Made by a program: the position numbers and the translations under genes. Below are positions 11,701 to 23,392 of a DNA stretch of 64,000 nt, in pieces (position 1 is the stretch's first letter; each line of letters starts with the position of its first letter). A model generated the notes under the pieces. That model ran no database searches and was not told the origin of the DNA. It worked only from the letters and a program-made list of their open reading frames with translations. Source of the stretch: Perkinsus olseni (taxonomy: Eukaryota > Perkinsozoa > Perkinsida); assembly GCA_013115125.1 (NCBI GenBank), contig JABANN010000124.1, positions 1 through 64,000 of the forward strand, read 5' to 3'.

Positions 11701-14700
11701 GGCGTGAATGTCGGGAATCCAGCAGATCCTGGGGAGCCGTAGAGCACCCATAGTCCTTGTCTCAGGGCATCCCCACACGATGTAGTAGACTGGTCGAGTC
11801 GTACTGTCAAGTACCTGGCCCCAGCAAGGTGAGTCACAAATAAGAGTGCAGTTAAATCAATATAATGGTGATAGGAGCAAGCGGCCAACCGTCCCAATCA
11901 CCGTACGCAGGCTTTTGTTGTGCCTTAGGGTAAATAAAACTGACATAGGGGCCATCGAAACGATTGGCACCATCATCAAGAGGCACGATGAGAGAGCGAC
12001 CTTCCGGTGGCGCTTCTGAGGAGGGAAGAAGTTGTGATGGGAACAGAGAGGCCACAGCAGCGAGCGGCGGTAGAGCTGGTGACAGATGCAAAGACCTCAC
12101 TTTGCCTCGATTGCCATGCGAAGTCCACCGCGTCATGGTGGCAATCAAATACACTTGGATCCTCCCGCTTCTTGAACCCCATCTTGGGATGCTGAATCTG
12201 AACACCACTCCATTCGTTGCAGCTCCGCCGAGCAGGGCGGCGACCAGGTGCGGATCCGAGGGCTGTAATGAAACGTACCCGTGCAGAGGATCCCAGCTCA
12301 TCCAGCGTGAGCATCTGAAATACCACACCACTCGCAGCTCGCGTGATGGAAAGAACGTTGAACGGTCAACTTCAAGCGCGGTGCATCGAAACCGATGACA
12401 GCTACAGGACCATCAAAACCCATTCAAGCTCATCTCAAGCGTTCCCTGATACTTCTAGTAGACAAAACCGATGTCAGAGCGCACCCTTCCGTCGGTCACC
12501 TCGAAATCCTGTTGGTCACTCCGGAGGCTCTTCGCTTTGGACCACTGAGGAAACAACGAGCAGCTAGGCTACCCGCTGGCACTCGTGCATCTTGTGATGA
12601 CACTCGTGGCCATGAGTCAATGGCTTACTATATGTAAGTCATTGACAAGTTGTGCCCAGGAGACCTTGGCCATCACGGACTGCTCGGTTCTTCCCAGCAT
12701 TTGAGAGTTGCTGTGGGGTGCGTACAATGCTCGTAGTGCACGGTCCAGAGCCATCCCACACAGCTCATCGACGGTAGGCTCCCATGCCCTAGATGGGATA
12801 TAGACCCCGTACTCTCTGAAGAGGGACCATGGCGGAATGAACACGCTAATACAGAGATTCTATGTATCCTAAAGAGGCTGTAGCGGACAGCTTGTGTGAC
12901 TGTAGCGGTCCGAGCCATCATATGTCAGCATATTTCTGCTGCCAGCAGCGGCGAAAAATGGGAGTCGAAAAATTGTGTTACATGTTTTCAACGATGATCG
13001 AGACGACATGATTTGCAGTCTGTTCAACAATAGAAGGCCGCGCTCTTATGTGGGGATCCAACGCCTCGAAGGAATCTGAAGCTCGAGCGACTGTGCGACA
13101 ATGATAAGTGTTAGGCACACTTCAGACTAATTCTAGGGCCGGACCGCTTGCTGATCCCTTGCGTGGCGCAGGGAAGGTATGACGAACCTTTATCTCGAAT
13201 TCTCCATCGGATTCTGTCTTTCTCCTTCCGCCTAATATTGCATTCTGTGATCTGAAGTGAGGCGTTGCTGAGCAGTCAAGCTGTGTCGGAGGGGGTCGTA
13301 GTCACCTCGGATGCTTCCTTTGCAATGACGGCGAGTGACTTCAACGCCTGAGGAGGCACACGGATTAATAAGGACTCAAATTATCGGCACCGAGGCCGTC
13401 GTCGCAGAAGCAGCAGCAGGACAAGGCAACACAGCGACAGCGGCAAAGCCGAGTAGTCGAGCAGTAGGCTCGTTATACCACTCCATGCCCAGCTCGTAGC
13501 GATGCTACATCCTCACCCGAGTGCCAGGCATGGCAGGCGTCCCACCTACTGAACCTCTTAGCGGCTTCGAATCAGCTGGTGGAGAGGTCCTCCATGCGCT
13601 GGTGAGGGAGGGAAAAGGCCGAGAACCCAAATGCTGAAGTGCGCATTTGCGAGTCGGGCAAGAGCCATCGTTTAGGTGCCTCACTTCGTTGGGTTGACCT
13701 CCGGTACAGCCTGGTCCCTGACAGGTGGTCGAGGATCCCCTAGTAAAGACGACTGTAAGGACGAGTATACAGACGACGGAGGGAAGCAACATACTGGAGG
13801 GACGAGAACTGGAGTGATCATCGAACTAGAACACATCTTGATTACATTGAAGACAGCTCTCGGGACAATAACATGGGCGCCAAAATGGAGGGTGGAATTT
13901 GGGAAAATTTTGGTATAGGATGTCACAGCATTCAGGGGAATCCTCCGCATGTGAACCAGTAGAAGGACAGTAGGAGGGTAGTTCATCACAAGTGAGGTAG
14001 GGAAGCAAATATCGTCCCACCCATCAAGAGCTCTTACCAGACGATTCCAGGCAGTTGGACTCACCACTTCGAAGTATACATCTTATACTCAACTATATGT
14101 ATGCCTTCCACAATGACCACCTTCAGGATGCCCTTACGTAGACTGCCGAGCGGAGGTTCTCAGCCGCGACATAAAAAGGGGTTGCAGAGTAGCTTTGTCA
14201 GGCAACACGCAGCCATTGGATTACTCTCTGGTGCCGTGGACGGGATTTGGCCTCGATCCAGTTGCCAGAGAGCTCCTGAACATCTGTGTCTCGGAGCACC
14301 ACATGATTGCAACCTGCTGCGACTATCGTCTCTCAGTATGACAGGAAACGAGCTCGCTCAATCGGCTTCGCCTAGACCGACATGCAGACCGATAATATAC
14401 TTGGATGTGCAGCGTCGTCTCATCGCATAAACAGGGACAGGCTCTGAAACAACCAAATGAGGTTCATTATCGCCACCAAAAAGGCGGAGCGGAGCTCAGA
14501 GTTACACGCAGCGTCTCTGCTGAGGACAGCGATGCGATCCGGTAGATTCTGTTCACTTAGGCCGTATGGCGAACAGCAAAGGTCTTACGTTGGGCTGAAT
14601 CTTGAGCTTATCCTTCTTCTTCTTTAACTCTTCAGCTTCCTTAATGGCAGCCAGGTACTGAGCAGGGAAGACACAGAGTTATCGCGTCAATATAATTTAC

Positions 14701-17700
14701 TCTGCGTGAGTTGAACTCGTACAGATAAGGCAAGCGTTGTGGATGCTTGAGAAAGAGGGCACATGAGTGCGGATGTGGGGTATTCTCAACCTTGCACTCT
14801 TCCCTTACCCGGGATATATCGGAAACCAGCTCGCTTCTCGTGATCGCCCTCATGTCAAACTTCTGGTAAAAACGTTCTCCGGCCGCCTTGAGCGCTGTGT
14901 GGCAGCTAGTCAAGTCAGGGTACTCCGACCGAGAGACGAGCAAGGGCAGTTTCCTGAACGAAGGAGACTCGACCAGTCTCACTGCCTTCAGGATTATTCA
15001 GGCCACATGAGGAACCATACGCCCTGCCTGAGCTCAGGTTGTCGGTGGCAACGTTACAGGTCGCAATATCACGCATTCGAACTTCCCTTCGACGGGACAA
15101 TCAGAACGTCATTCTGGTGTCATTTCGGAGCGCAGAAGAGGGATGAGCTGCTCGTCGATACTCCGAGTTCGTTGTCGTGTATCGAGCTCTCGGGGTCATT
15201 CCCAGATGAGGGCATCTCATCATCCAGCCTGAACAGCGGGCTCGCCCGACCTGTCAGATCCAATGCCAATCTCAACGGAGGTGCTCTTCGTCTTTACTCC
15301 CTTCTTATTCTTCAATTCTGAGAGGGGTAGCTATGGCCTCCTACAGGAGACGGAGTCCCCTCACTTGGCTCTTCTACGGTCCACATGAAGTCTGAATCGT
15401 CTGACTTGCACACCATAAGTCGCTGAGCCTTCAATGAGGACACCTGGGGAAGAGCATTCCACCCGACCAGCGATCGCATAGCTCATCCAACCTTAGATGG
15501 CTGCTGCTCCTTCGCAAGGTCTGCATTCTGCCCCACGACTTGAAGGCTCTCATGCTGCCAAGCGGCATCATCCACCACAGCAGACTAGCAGATCAGCCTC
15601 ACCACAAGCCCCCGCGTTGACTTGCGGAGGTTTGGTACTCCTCCCCTCGCCATCATCTTCTTCACGAAGTCACGCATAGCCTGTCCCAATGAAAGCAATC
15701 GACACTCTTCTCTCCCATGTTCTCACCTTTTCCAGATCCCCCTTCAAGCCGAGGATGGAAATATCATCTGCCCGATACTTCGAGCGGTAAGCAGCTTGTA
15801 CGAATGTCTCCATCGCATCCAAACAGGAGATGCTACCATTAACGTGCAGCTCCTCGGCTTTGGTGTACACAGCGAAGGGGCTGATGAGACCAAACACTCG
15901 AAGGTGACGTTGGGATGAGAATCCTACGGTATGTCCTTCGAATCATGGAAGACGACTACGAGCGCGGCGTCGCTGTCGTCCTGTTGTTTGTTCACAAAGG
16001 GGCCGGGGAACACTGAGGAGAGGCGACCACATACCAAAAATTCCCCACTTCGTCGCTCCGGGTCGGGCACAAACTCTCGGCCGACAACAGATCACATCGA
16101 TAACGATCGACGGAAATACAAACGACGCACCTTTAATATCCTCCAACCGCCAGGACAGCCTCATCGAGTCATCATAGCCGAAACACGATTGGGACTGAGA
16201 AGAAGTCGAATACAGACGAAGGTGTCAGCAAGACGGTCTCAAAGGCCACAGCTGTACTTACGAGGGTTGAGTCGAACGCTATCTCTGACAGCGGCTTGCC
16301 CTGAAAGAATGAACATATGGTGCATGAGGCAGGCGAAGGAAAACGTGCGCGCCTCGTGAAGGAACGCTTTGGACCCCCCGCCATTACTGGAGCGATGGTG
16401 GCTCCTCCCTGAAAGGAAGAATTGGAGCTCACAACAACAGAGGGGCGAGCGGGGTGGAACATCAATAGACAGGTAGGACACAGACGAGGATGCTTACGAG
16501 GTCTCCAACGGATTGAAACGTCCTGTTGGCGATTGACTCCTCAGCCACCTGAGGATGGCCGGTTGATTGCCATTCATCCTCACACCTCGGAGCACACCTT
16601 CTTCAATCGGTCTTCCACTTCAATCGGTGTGAGGCGTGAGGAGGCGTTGGAGATCCAAACTCCCTCCACCGGCTCCGTCCTCTCATAAAGATACTCCAGT
16701 CCCAGCTCGAGAGCATGCTCGCATGACCTCGGATGTTCGGGCACTCGAACAGTGAAGTATCTACATCAACCACATCATGGTGCCTTGCGAGGAGGGGCCA
16801 GGAAGCTGGGAGAACAGTCCCCCAAGAACTTCCTTCTAATGACACGAACTCCCACTACACTTACTTATCTTCGTACCCATCGTCCCTCTTCTTGATGCGG
16901 TAGATAAGGCTCACGAACACTCCCTTGCGCGCCGCGGATGGCTTCGTTCCGGCATACTCCCCTGGGGCTCCTCTCAGAGCCACGACCGATCTCGGACCCG
17001 TGTATTTCTCTGAGATGCAACCTCAGCTGAAGCCAGCTCTGAGAGCCTCTTTACTCTGGTAAGCCTTCCAGCGGAATTTCACGTCTCGATTGTAGCAAGA
17101 GAGGAGCTTAGACGTCTCCTTCTGAAGGGAAGAGTTCTTTGCGAGAGTCCATAGCCAACGATGTGCCAGACTATGGAGCGTGAACCGCTCCCTGAGCAAG
17201 TCAATCACTCACCTTTACAACCGCGTGGGCGCCAATCCACTGCAAGGTCCGAAACTGAAGGCAAGAGAGGTGACGATTGGTCGATCGACCGAGGGCCGGG
17301 AAGTACTCACCTCAAACCTCGCGTCCTCGTCACCTCTGCTGAGGGCTCGCTGGTACTGAAGACACCACAGCATCGACACACTCAAGCGCGGCAGAGGAGC
17401 GTATCATCCCGTCAGAGATCATTGGGCGATAATAAGGACAGCAGAGCTTAGCGAAGGAACGACAGGAGAGGAACCCATCGACTAATAGTTGTCGAAGCGG
17501 GCCGCACTCTAGAAGCCTCACCAATGCGATATCATTCCTCAGCTGCGTCAGACTATAGTCCGCACTTCCAGCTCCTTCCTCAACTATGCCGGAGCCATCC
17601 CCTCGTAGCGTCATCTTAGCCTCGTTCGTGATGACGACGCAAATATTGGTACCATACATTGCCGTCTCTTCGTCCCCTTCCAGCAAGGTCTCAATGTAAC

Positions 17701-20700
17701 GGCTCCTCTCCCGAGGTAGGTCGACACCATATTCGCTGAAGCGACACGGGAGCGAGAGAGTGATGGTCACGTGGCAGTCGATGGTAGTCACTCACATGCC
17801 ATCGACCAGAAAGGTGACGGTTAGGTCAGAGTCGGGCCTCTCGAAGAGTATGTTGGGTTTCCAACCGTAGAAGTGGAAGAAGTCATCTGCGTTAATGAAG
17901 AAGGGGATACTCGGCATCAGAATAGTTGCTTACCTCTACGCCAAAGACGCCAGAAGAGGGTCTGATCTCCCTCGCCACGAGCTCGACACTCGCCAGCCTG
18001 GAATGACCTCATAACTCGAAGGAGGCCGAGTTGTTGACGTAAATCCTCAGAGACGGGAGAGATCGCCGACCGCAGGCAGAGGACACGATTGACACTCAGT
18101 CGGGAGACACTGACCACAATTGACTCACCACAAAGGCCTCGTTGGCTGCTAGTAGAAGGGACTTCGCCTGAGCGCGAGAGAATCGAACCAGCCTGCCAAC
18201 CAGCTCCATACACTTAGCTTGATCTTCGGCCTCTCTTCGCTTTGCAGCTTTGCAACCTCCTTGATAGCATTCAAGTACTGAGGAAGCGATCAATGGGTCC
18301 GGCAGCATCGGAACAGCTCATGCAACAAACGAGCATCGAAATTACTGCTGGTGCCTCAATGTTTGTGCCGCCACACAGAAAGAGAGCTGAGCTACAGAGC
18401 GTCTCCAGAATCGCAAGTGCTTTACCCGGGATATATCCGAGACAAGCTCGCTCCTCGTAATAACCCTCATGTCAAACCGCTGATAGAGTTGCTCGTTCGC
18501 TGCCTCCAGCGCCGTATAACAACTGGTCAGATCTGGGTACTCCGAACGAGGGACGAGCAGGGGCAGTTTCCTGAGTAGAAAACAAGGCACTTCATTGATG
18601 GTCCGGCAGAATCACAACGTGCATGCACGAAGAATTGAAGCACCGCGCTCAGCACTAATTCTCAGCGTGACAGCTTTTTTCTCGCAGAGTGGGAGCCTCG
18701 AAGATCGCGAATCGCGATACTATAGAGTGAAGAGCATCTTCCCGCGGGATATTCACAGCGTAGCACATCTGATGGCGAGAATACCGACAACACTCCGCAA
18801 AAACCGCTCCGTCGCGAAGTGCCAGGTGTAGTTCTCACAATGTTTAATCACAAGTTCACGGGGTGCCCGGGGTGCAATAAAGACGATAGTCACTGCAGCA
18901 GGGTTTTCTAAAGCACTGCCCAGAGGCCTGTGTACATGGCTATAGTGAGTCGAAACGGTCGCGACGGTCAGCGGGTCGTGTCGGTCAGACCCAGCAAAAG
19001 GTGAGAGAGCGTGAGTGGCGGAGCCACCCTAGGCTGCCCCCATTCCATCTTGGGATAATCTGGGCGACAACGCCCGGGCGACGGCAATACTGTAGCAAGG
19101 GAGCGGTTGCTTGGTCACGGCTACGTGAACGATATGGTAATACCATAATGGTATGCGCCGTCAGCTCCAGAACAGGTCCACTGTCTATAGAACAAAATTG
19201 AACTATGTGCTCACTAGTTTCTATCTCGAAGCGCTCCCGGTATTCACTCAGATTCTCTCAGCTCTTCCCCACTCTACTTGCTCCATCTCGTTCACTATGA
19301 GACCAATCTACTTTTGTTGCATTCTCCGATTTAGCACCACATACTGGATTGCGGCAATCTTTCGACAACAACACGACACTTCTACTTCAGCCTAGCGATG
19401 CTAGCGAGAATATTATTTGTGAAGAAGTTGAAACTTTCTTGAACAGCGGGACTGCCCGACCTGTCAGATCCAATGCCAATCTCAACGGAAGTGCTCTTTG
19501 TCTTTACTCCCTTCTTATTCTTCAATTCTGAGAGGGGTAGCTATGGCCTCCTACAGGAGACGGAGTCCCCTCACTTGGCTCTTCTACGGTCCACATGAAG
19601 TCTGAATCGTCTGACTTGCAAACCATTTGTCGCTGAGCCTTCAATGAGGATACCTGCGGAAGAGCATTCCACCCGACCAGCCATCGCGCAGCTCATCGAA
19701 CCTTAGATGGCTGGCGCTCCTTCACAAGGTCCGCATTCTGCCCAACGACTTGAAGGCTCTCATGCTGCCAAGCGGCATCATCCACCACAGCAGACTAGCA
19801 GATCAGCCTCACCACAAGCCCCCGCGTTGAGTTGCGAAGGTTTGGTACTCCTCCCCTCGCCATCATCTTCTTCACGAAGTCACGCATAGCCTGTCCCAAT
19901 GAAGGCAATCGACTCTCTTCTCTCCCATGTTCTCACCTTTTCGAGATCTCCCTTCAAGCCGAGGATGGAAATATCGTCTGCCCGATACTTCGAGCGGTAA
20001 GCAGCTTGTACGAATGTCTCCATCGCATCCAAACAGGAGATGCTACCATTAACGTGCAGCTCCTCGCCTTTGGTGTACACAGCGAAGGGGCTGATGAGAC
20101 CAAACACTCGAAGGTGACGTTGGGATGAGGATCCTACGGTATGTCCTTCAAATCATGGAAGACGACTACGAGCGCGGCGTCGCTTTCATTACCCCGTTTG
20201 TTCACAAAGGGGCCAGGGAACACTGAAGAGAGGCGACCACATACCAAAAATTCCCCACTTCGTCGCTCCGAGTCGGGCACAAACTCTCGGCCGACAACAG
20301 ATCACATCGATAACGATCGATGGAAATACAAGCGACGCACCTCTGATATCCTCCAACCGCCAGGACAGCCTCGTCGAGTAATCATAGCCGAAGCACGATT
20401 GGGACTGAGAAGAAGTCGAATACAGACGGAGGTGTCAGCCAGAGGGTCTCAAAGGCCACAGCTGTACTTACAAGGTTTGAATTGAGTGCGATGTCCCACA
20501 TAGGTTTGCCCTGAAAGAATGAAGATGCGATGAAGATGATGTGAAGAGGATGAGGAACGCTTCGGACCCCGGGCATTACTGCAGCGATGGTGGCTCCTCC
20601 CTGAAAGGAACAGTTGAAGCTCACAACAACAGAGGGTCGAGCGAGGTGAAGCATGAGTAAGAGAGAGATGAGGATGCTTACGAGGTCTCCAACGGGTTTA

Positions 20701-22922
20701 AAGGTCCTGTTGGCGATTGACTCCTCAGCCACCTGAGGATGGCCGCTTGATTGCCATTCATCCTCACACCTCGGAGCACACCTTCTTCAGTCGGTCTTCC
20801 ACTTCAATCGGTGTGAGGCGTGAGAAGGCGTTGGAGATCCAAACTCCCTCCACCGGCTCCGTCCTCTCATAAAGATACTCCAGTCCCAGCTCGAGAGCAT
20901 GCTCGCATGACCTCGGATGCGCGGGCACTCGAACAGTGAAGTACCTTCGCGAACCAAAGATTATATCCAAAGAAATGCGAGAACGGCATCGCCCTGACCA
21001 GAAGGGCACTTGCACTCACCTGTCCTCATACTCGTTTTTCTTCCTCGTGAAGTTGTAAACAAGACTAACGAAAAACCCCTTCAGAGAAGCGGAGGCCTTC
21101 CTCCCAGTAGGCTCCTCCTCTGAAGCTGCTCTCAATGCCACAAGAGATTTAGGACCGGTGTATTTCCCTGAGACAGCAGAGGGAGCATCAGCAAACACGA
21201 TGAGCATGGGAATTCCTTCAGCTTTCTTACTTCGGTAAGCCTTCCAGCGGAATTTCACGTCTTCGCTGAAACACGACAGCTCCTTTTGCGTATTTTTCTG
21301 AGAGAATAAAGCCTTCTAGTCGTGCAGGACACAGGAAAATCCTTAACAGTGACGACGCAACAGGTCGAGCAACATCGTCCGCGTGCGACACGGACGGGTC
21401 GGGATTCACCGAGATTACGCTCTCAGCAAGTCAATCACTCACCTTCATCACCGCGTGGGCGCCAATCCGCTGCAAGGTTCGAAACTGAAGGCAAGAGAGG
21501 TGACGATTGGTCGATCGACCGAGGGCCGGGAAGTACTCACCTCAAACTTCGCGTCCTTGTCACCTCTGCTGAGGGCTCGTTGGTACTGAAGACACCAGAG
21601 CATTGACAGACTCAAGCGTACGTAAACTCTATCATCATCATCATCTCATGAGTAGAGGTGGCTAGACAGCTTTGAGAGACAGAGGCCACGGCATAAGGCT
21701 CATACAGTGTATTACATAGTCTGTGATGTAAAAATACAACGTGAAAACACGAGGCCTCTTCAGAAGAACGCAAAGAAGCAAAGAAGCAGCGCCCCTCCAA
21801 TAGAGACTTTGAACGAGCAGCACGTCCTTGGCTTGCAATCAGTCTCCCAAGAGCCTCACCAGTGTTATATCGTTCCTTAGTTGCTTCAAAGTGTAGTCCG
21901 CCCCTCCAGCTCCTTCCTCGACTAAGCCACTGCCATCCGCCTTTAGTGAGATCCTGGAGTCGTTCATGATGGTAAGACAGATGTGTGGGTTATCGGATGC
22001 CGTCTCTTCGTCCCCTTTCAGCAAGGTCTCAATATAACGGCTCCTCTCCCGAGGTAGGTCGACACCATATTCGCTGAAGCGACACGGGAGCGAGAGAGTG
22101 ATGGTCACGTGGCAGTCGATGGTAGTCACTCACATGCCATCGACCAGAAAGGTGACAGTTAGGTCAGAGTCGGGCCTCTCGAAGAGTATGTTAGGAGTCC
22201 AACCGTAGAAGTGGAAGAAGTCATCTGCGTTAATGAAGAAGGGAATACTCGGCATCAGAATAGTTGCTTACCTCTACGCCAAAGACGCCAGAAGAGGGTC
22301 TGATCTCCCTCGCCTCGAGCTCGGCATTCAAACACCTAAAGCAATGAGGCCATCGATCCGCGGATTCCAAGAGCCGAAAACCGAAGGGAAGAGGACACAA
22401 AGTGGGCGAGTCTGCAAGTGATCATTCCCCTGCATGAACACCATCGATACATCGACTTACAATGAACGCTGCTCGGGCTGCCAGTTTGAGTGACTTAGCC
22501 TAACAAACACAGCATGCGGTGGATGATTGGTTTTGTCAGAGGGTGCGACAGCAGTGATAACGTAGAGCCCGATAACATAGTCCGACGAGCCTGAGGAAGA
22601 CACCATCATCAGCCTACCTTCGTGTCGGGCAAGAAACTCGCCGTCTTCGTCTCCTGCGTTGCTTGTCCTCTAGCTGCACGGTAACCTCCTGCGTTTTTTA
22701 CTGCACCGGTAGGAACCGGGTCTCCCTGACCTCCTCGCTCTTCCCACTGAGGAAGCGAAGCGAAGGACTCCGGAACGCGTTCGTGATCGTTTTCGATCGG
22801 CGGAGAAGCTCACCCTGAACGAATCATCGGAGCATCTTCCTCCGAAGCAGCCACTGCGGGCGGTCACTAGGTAGGTGGCACTGATAACTAAGCCAGCAAT
22901 GAGGGCCCGCATCGGTAAGAAG
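7551..22922 (-). CDS. giant secreted repeat protein, gene B: three modules, about twelve units, proline-rich tail
   Basis: The start MRALIAGLVISA at 22922 is a signal peptide followed by GCFGGRCSDD. A Lys/Arg-rich exon comes next, then three consecutive modules of four five-part units (a-b-c-d-e), and a 402-codon last exon (7551-8758). Examples of the parts: a, YLAAIKEAEELKKKK; b, AKSLLLAANEAF; c, REIRPSSGVFGVE; d, FERPDSDLTVTFLVDG; e, a hydrophobic strand, then CYTALEAANEQLYQ and SELVSDISRV. Parts usually coincide with exons, and most donors are GTGAG or GTAAG. Modules 1 and 2 are close copies; module 3 is diverged. I do not recognise the family or fold. The predicted product is over 2,000 residues, secreted or in the secretory path judging by the signal peptide; I see no clear membrane helix. 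Treating it as one gene rests on continuous exon order and phase; a hidden internal start cannot be excluded. Confidence 0.7.
8810..14588 (-). repeat. gene B module 3 (diverged)
   Basis: This is the third copy of the four-unit module. It is recognisable by TPMEVEAHIAKV in an e part at about 11690-11830, SLLYFVDEAYDTRHGPDD followed by LKGDFIRV in another e part at about 10270-10380, and ESPYNLREKIKS in the last e part at about 8820-8870. Parts are much less conserved than in modules 1 and 2, and several exon borders here are uncertain. Confidence 0.55.
14589..18167 (-). repeat. gene B module 2
   Basis: Runs from the 39-nt b exon AKSLLLAANEAFV (18129-18167) to the a exon YLAAIKEAEELKKKK (14589-14657). 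It contains four units in the same order as module 1. The stretch 15231-16300 is nearly identical, introns included, to 19441-20505 in module 1. Confidence 0.75.
15231..16300. repeat. near-identical duplicate block, copy in module 2
   Basis: This segment matches 19441-20505 at an offset of 4210 bases with only scattered differences, including in introns. On both sides the resemblance drops to exon-level similarity, then rises again in shorter blocks (for example 16490-16735 against 20678-20925 and 17650-17960 against 21990-22300). Confidence 0.85.
18214..22499 (-). repeat. gene B module 1
   Basis: Runs from the 39-nt b exon AKSLKLAARAAFI (22461-22499) to the a exon YLNAIKEVAKLQSEER (18214-18277). 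Units in order carry e parts with EYGVDLPRERSRYIET, with LTPIEVEDRLKKV, with DDISILGLKGDLEK, and with CYTALEAANEQLYQ. The third a/b pair contains a 21-nt microexon (20580-20600, GGATIAA). Confidence 0.75.
19441..20505. repeat. near-identical duplicate block, copy in module 1
   Basis: Partner of 15231-16300. It encodes the third and fourth unit parts of module 1 (for example the e part LISPFAVYTK to LGLKGDLEK and the a part AMRDFVKKMMARGGVP), and the copies differ by only a few residues. Confidence 0.85.
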
Positions 22923-23392
22923 GACAAAACTGGGGTGAGCTGAACGGGGAGAGCTCCGCCTCCTGCACTCGACGACGAGCGAGGAGTTGCGGTCCAGGAG
23001 CCGCTTCGCCGCGCCTGCTGCGAGGGCGACTACGGTATGCCCGTGTAACCTCATGCTTACTATTGATAACGCGAGGAATGAAGGACATGTCACGAACATC
23101 ATCAATATAAAGTTCCAAGTCAATAACACACATCTGAACAAGGAGAAGAACTGTCAAAGTGCAACGAGCGATTCATGGGGACAACAGAATCCAAAGAATC
23201 GTGACATCTACATATGGCTCAAGGCCGGCGGACCAAGGTGGACAGTTCCCCCTCGATCGGGGCGAAGTGAGATGATACGGAATGAAAAGTCGCAGCAGAG
23301 GCTGCTGCCCTCGAGAAATACTCTTCTTCAAAAGGTGCAGACCGATAGATGAAAAATCCCTAGGTAGGGAGCCCTCGGTAGAAGGGCAGATC
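22923..23392. other. intergenic gap between genes B and C
   Basis: These 470 bases must contain the gene C 3' end and gene B promoter or trans-splice acceptor. I see no coding feature or repeat in it. A chance match of nine bases to the end of the dinoflagellate-type spliced leader occurs near 23210. Confidence 0.5.

Noticed and set aside
14767-15321. 184-codon plus-strand open frame over gene B
   Set aside because: Antisense to the e part of module 2, which is conserved in three other copies on the minus strand.
23195-23225. TGGCTCAAG resembling the 3' end of the dinoflagellate-type spliced leader
   Set aside because: Only nine bases match, the next bases are GC rather than a GT donor, and no RNA-gene context is visible.
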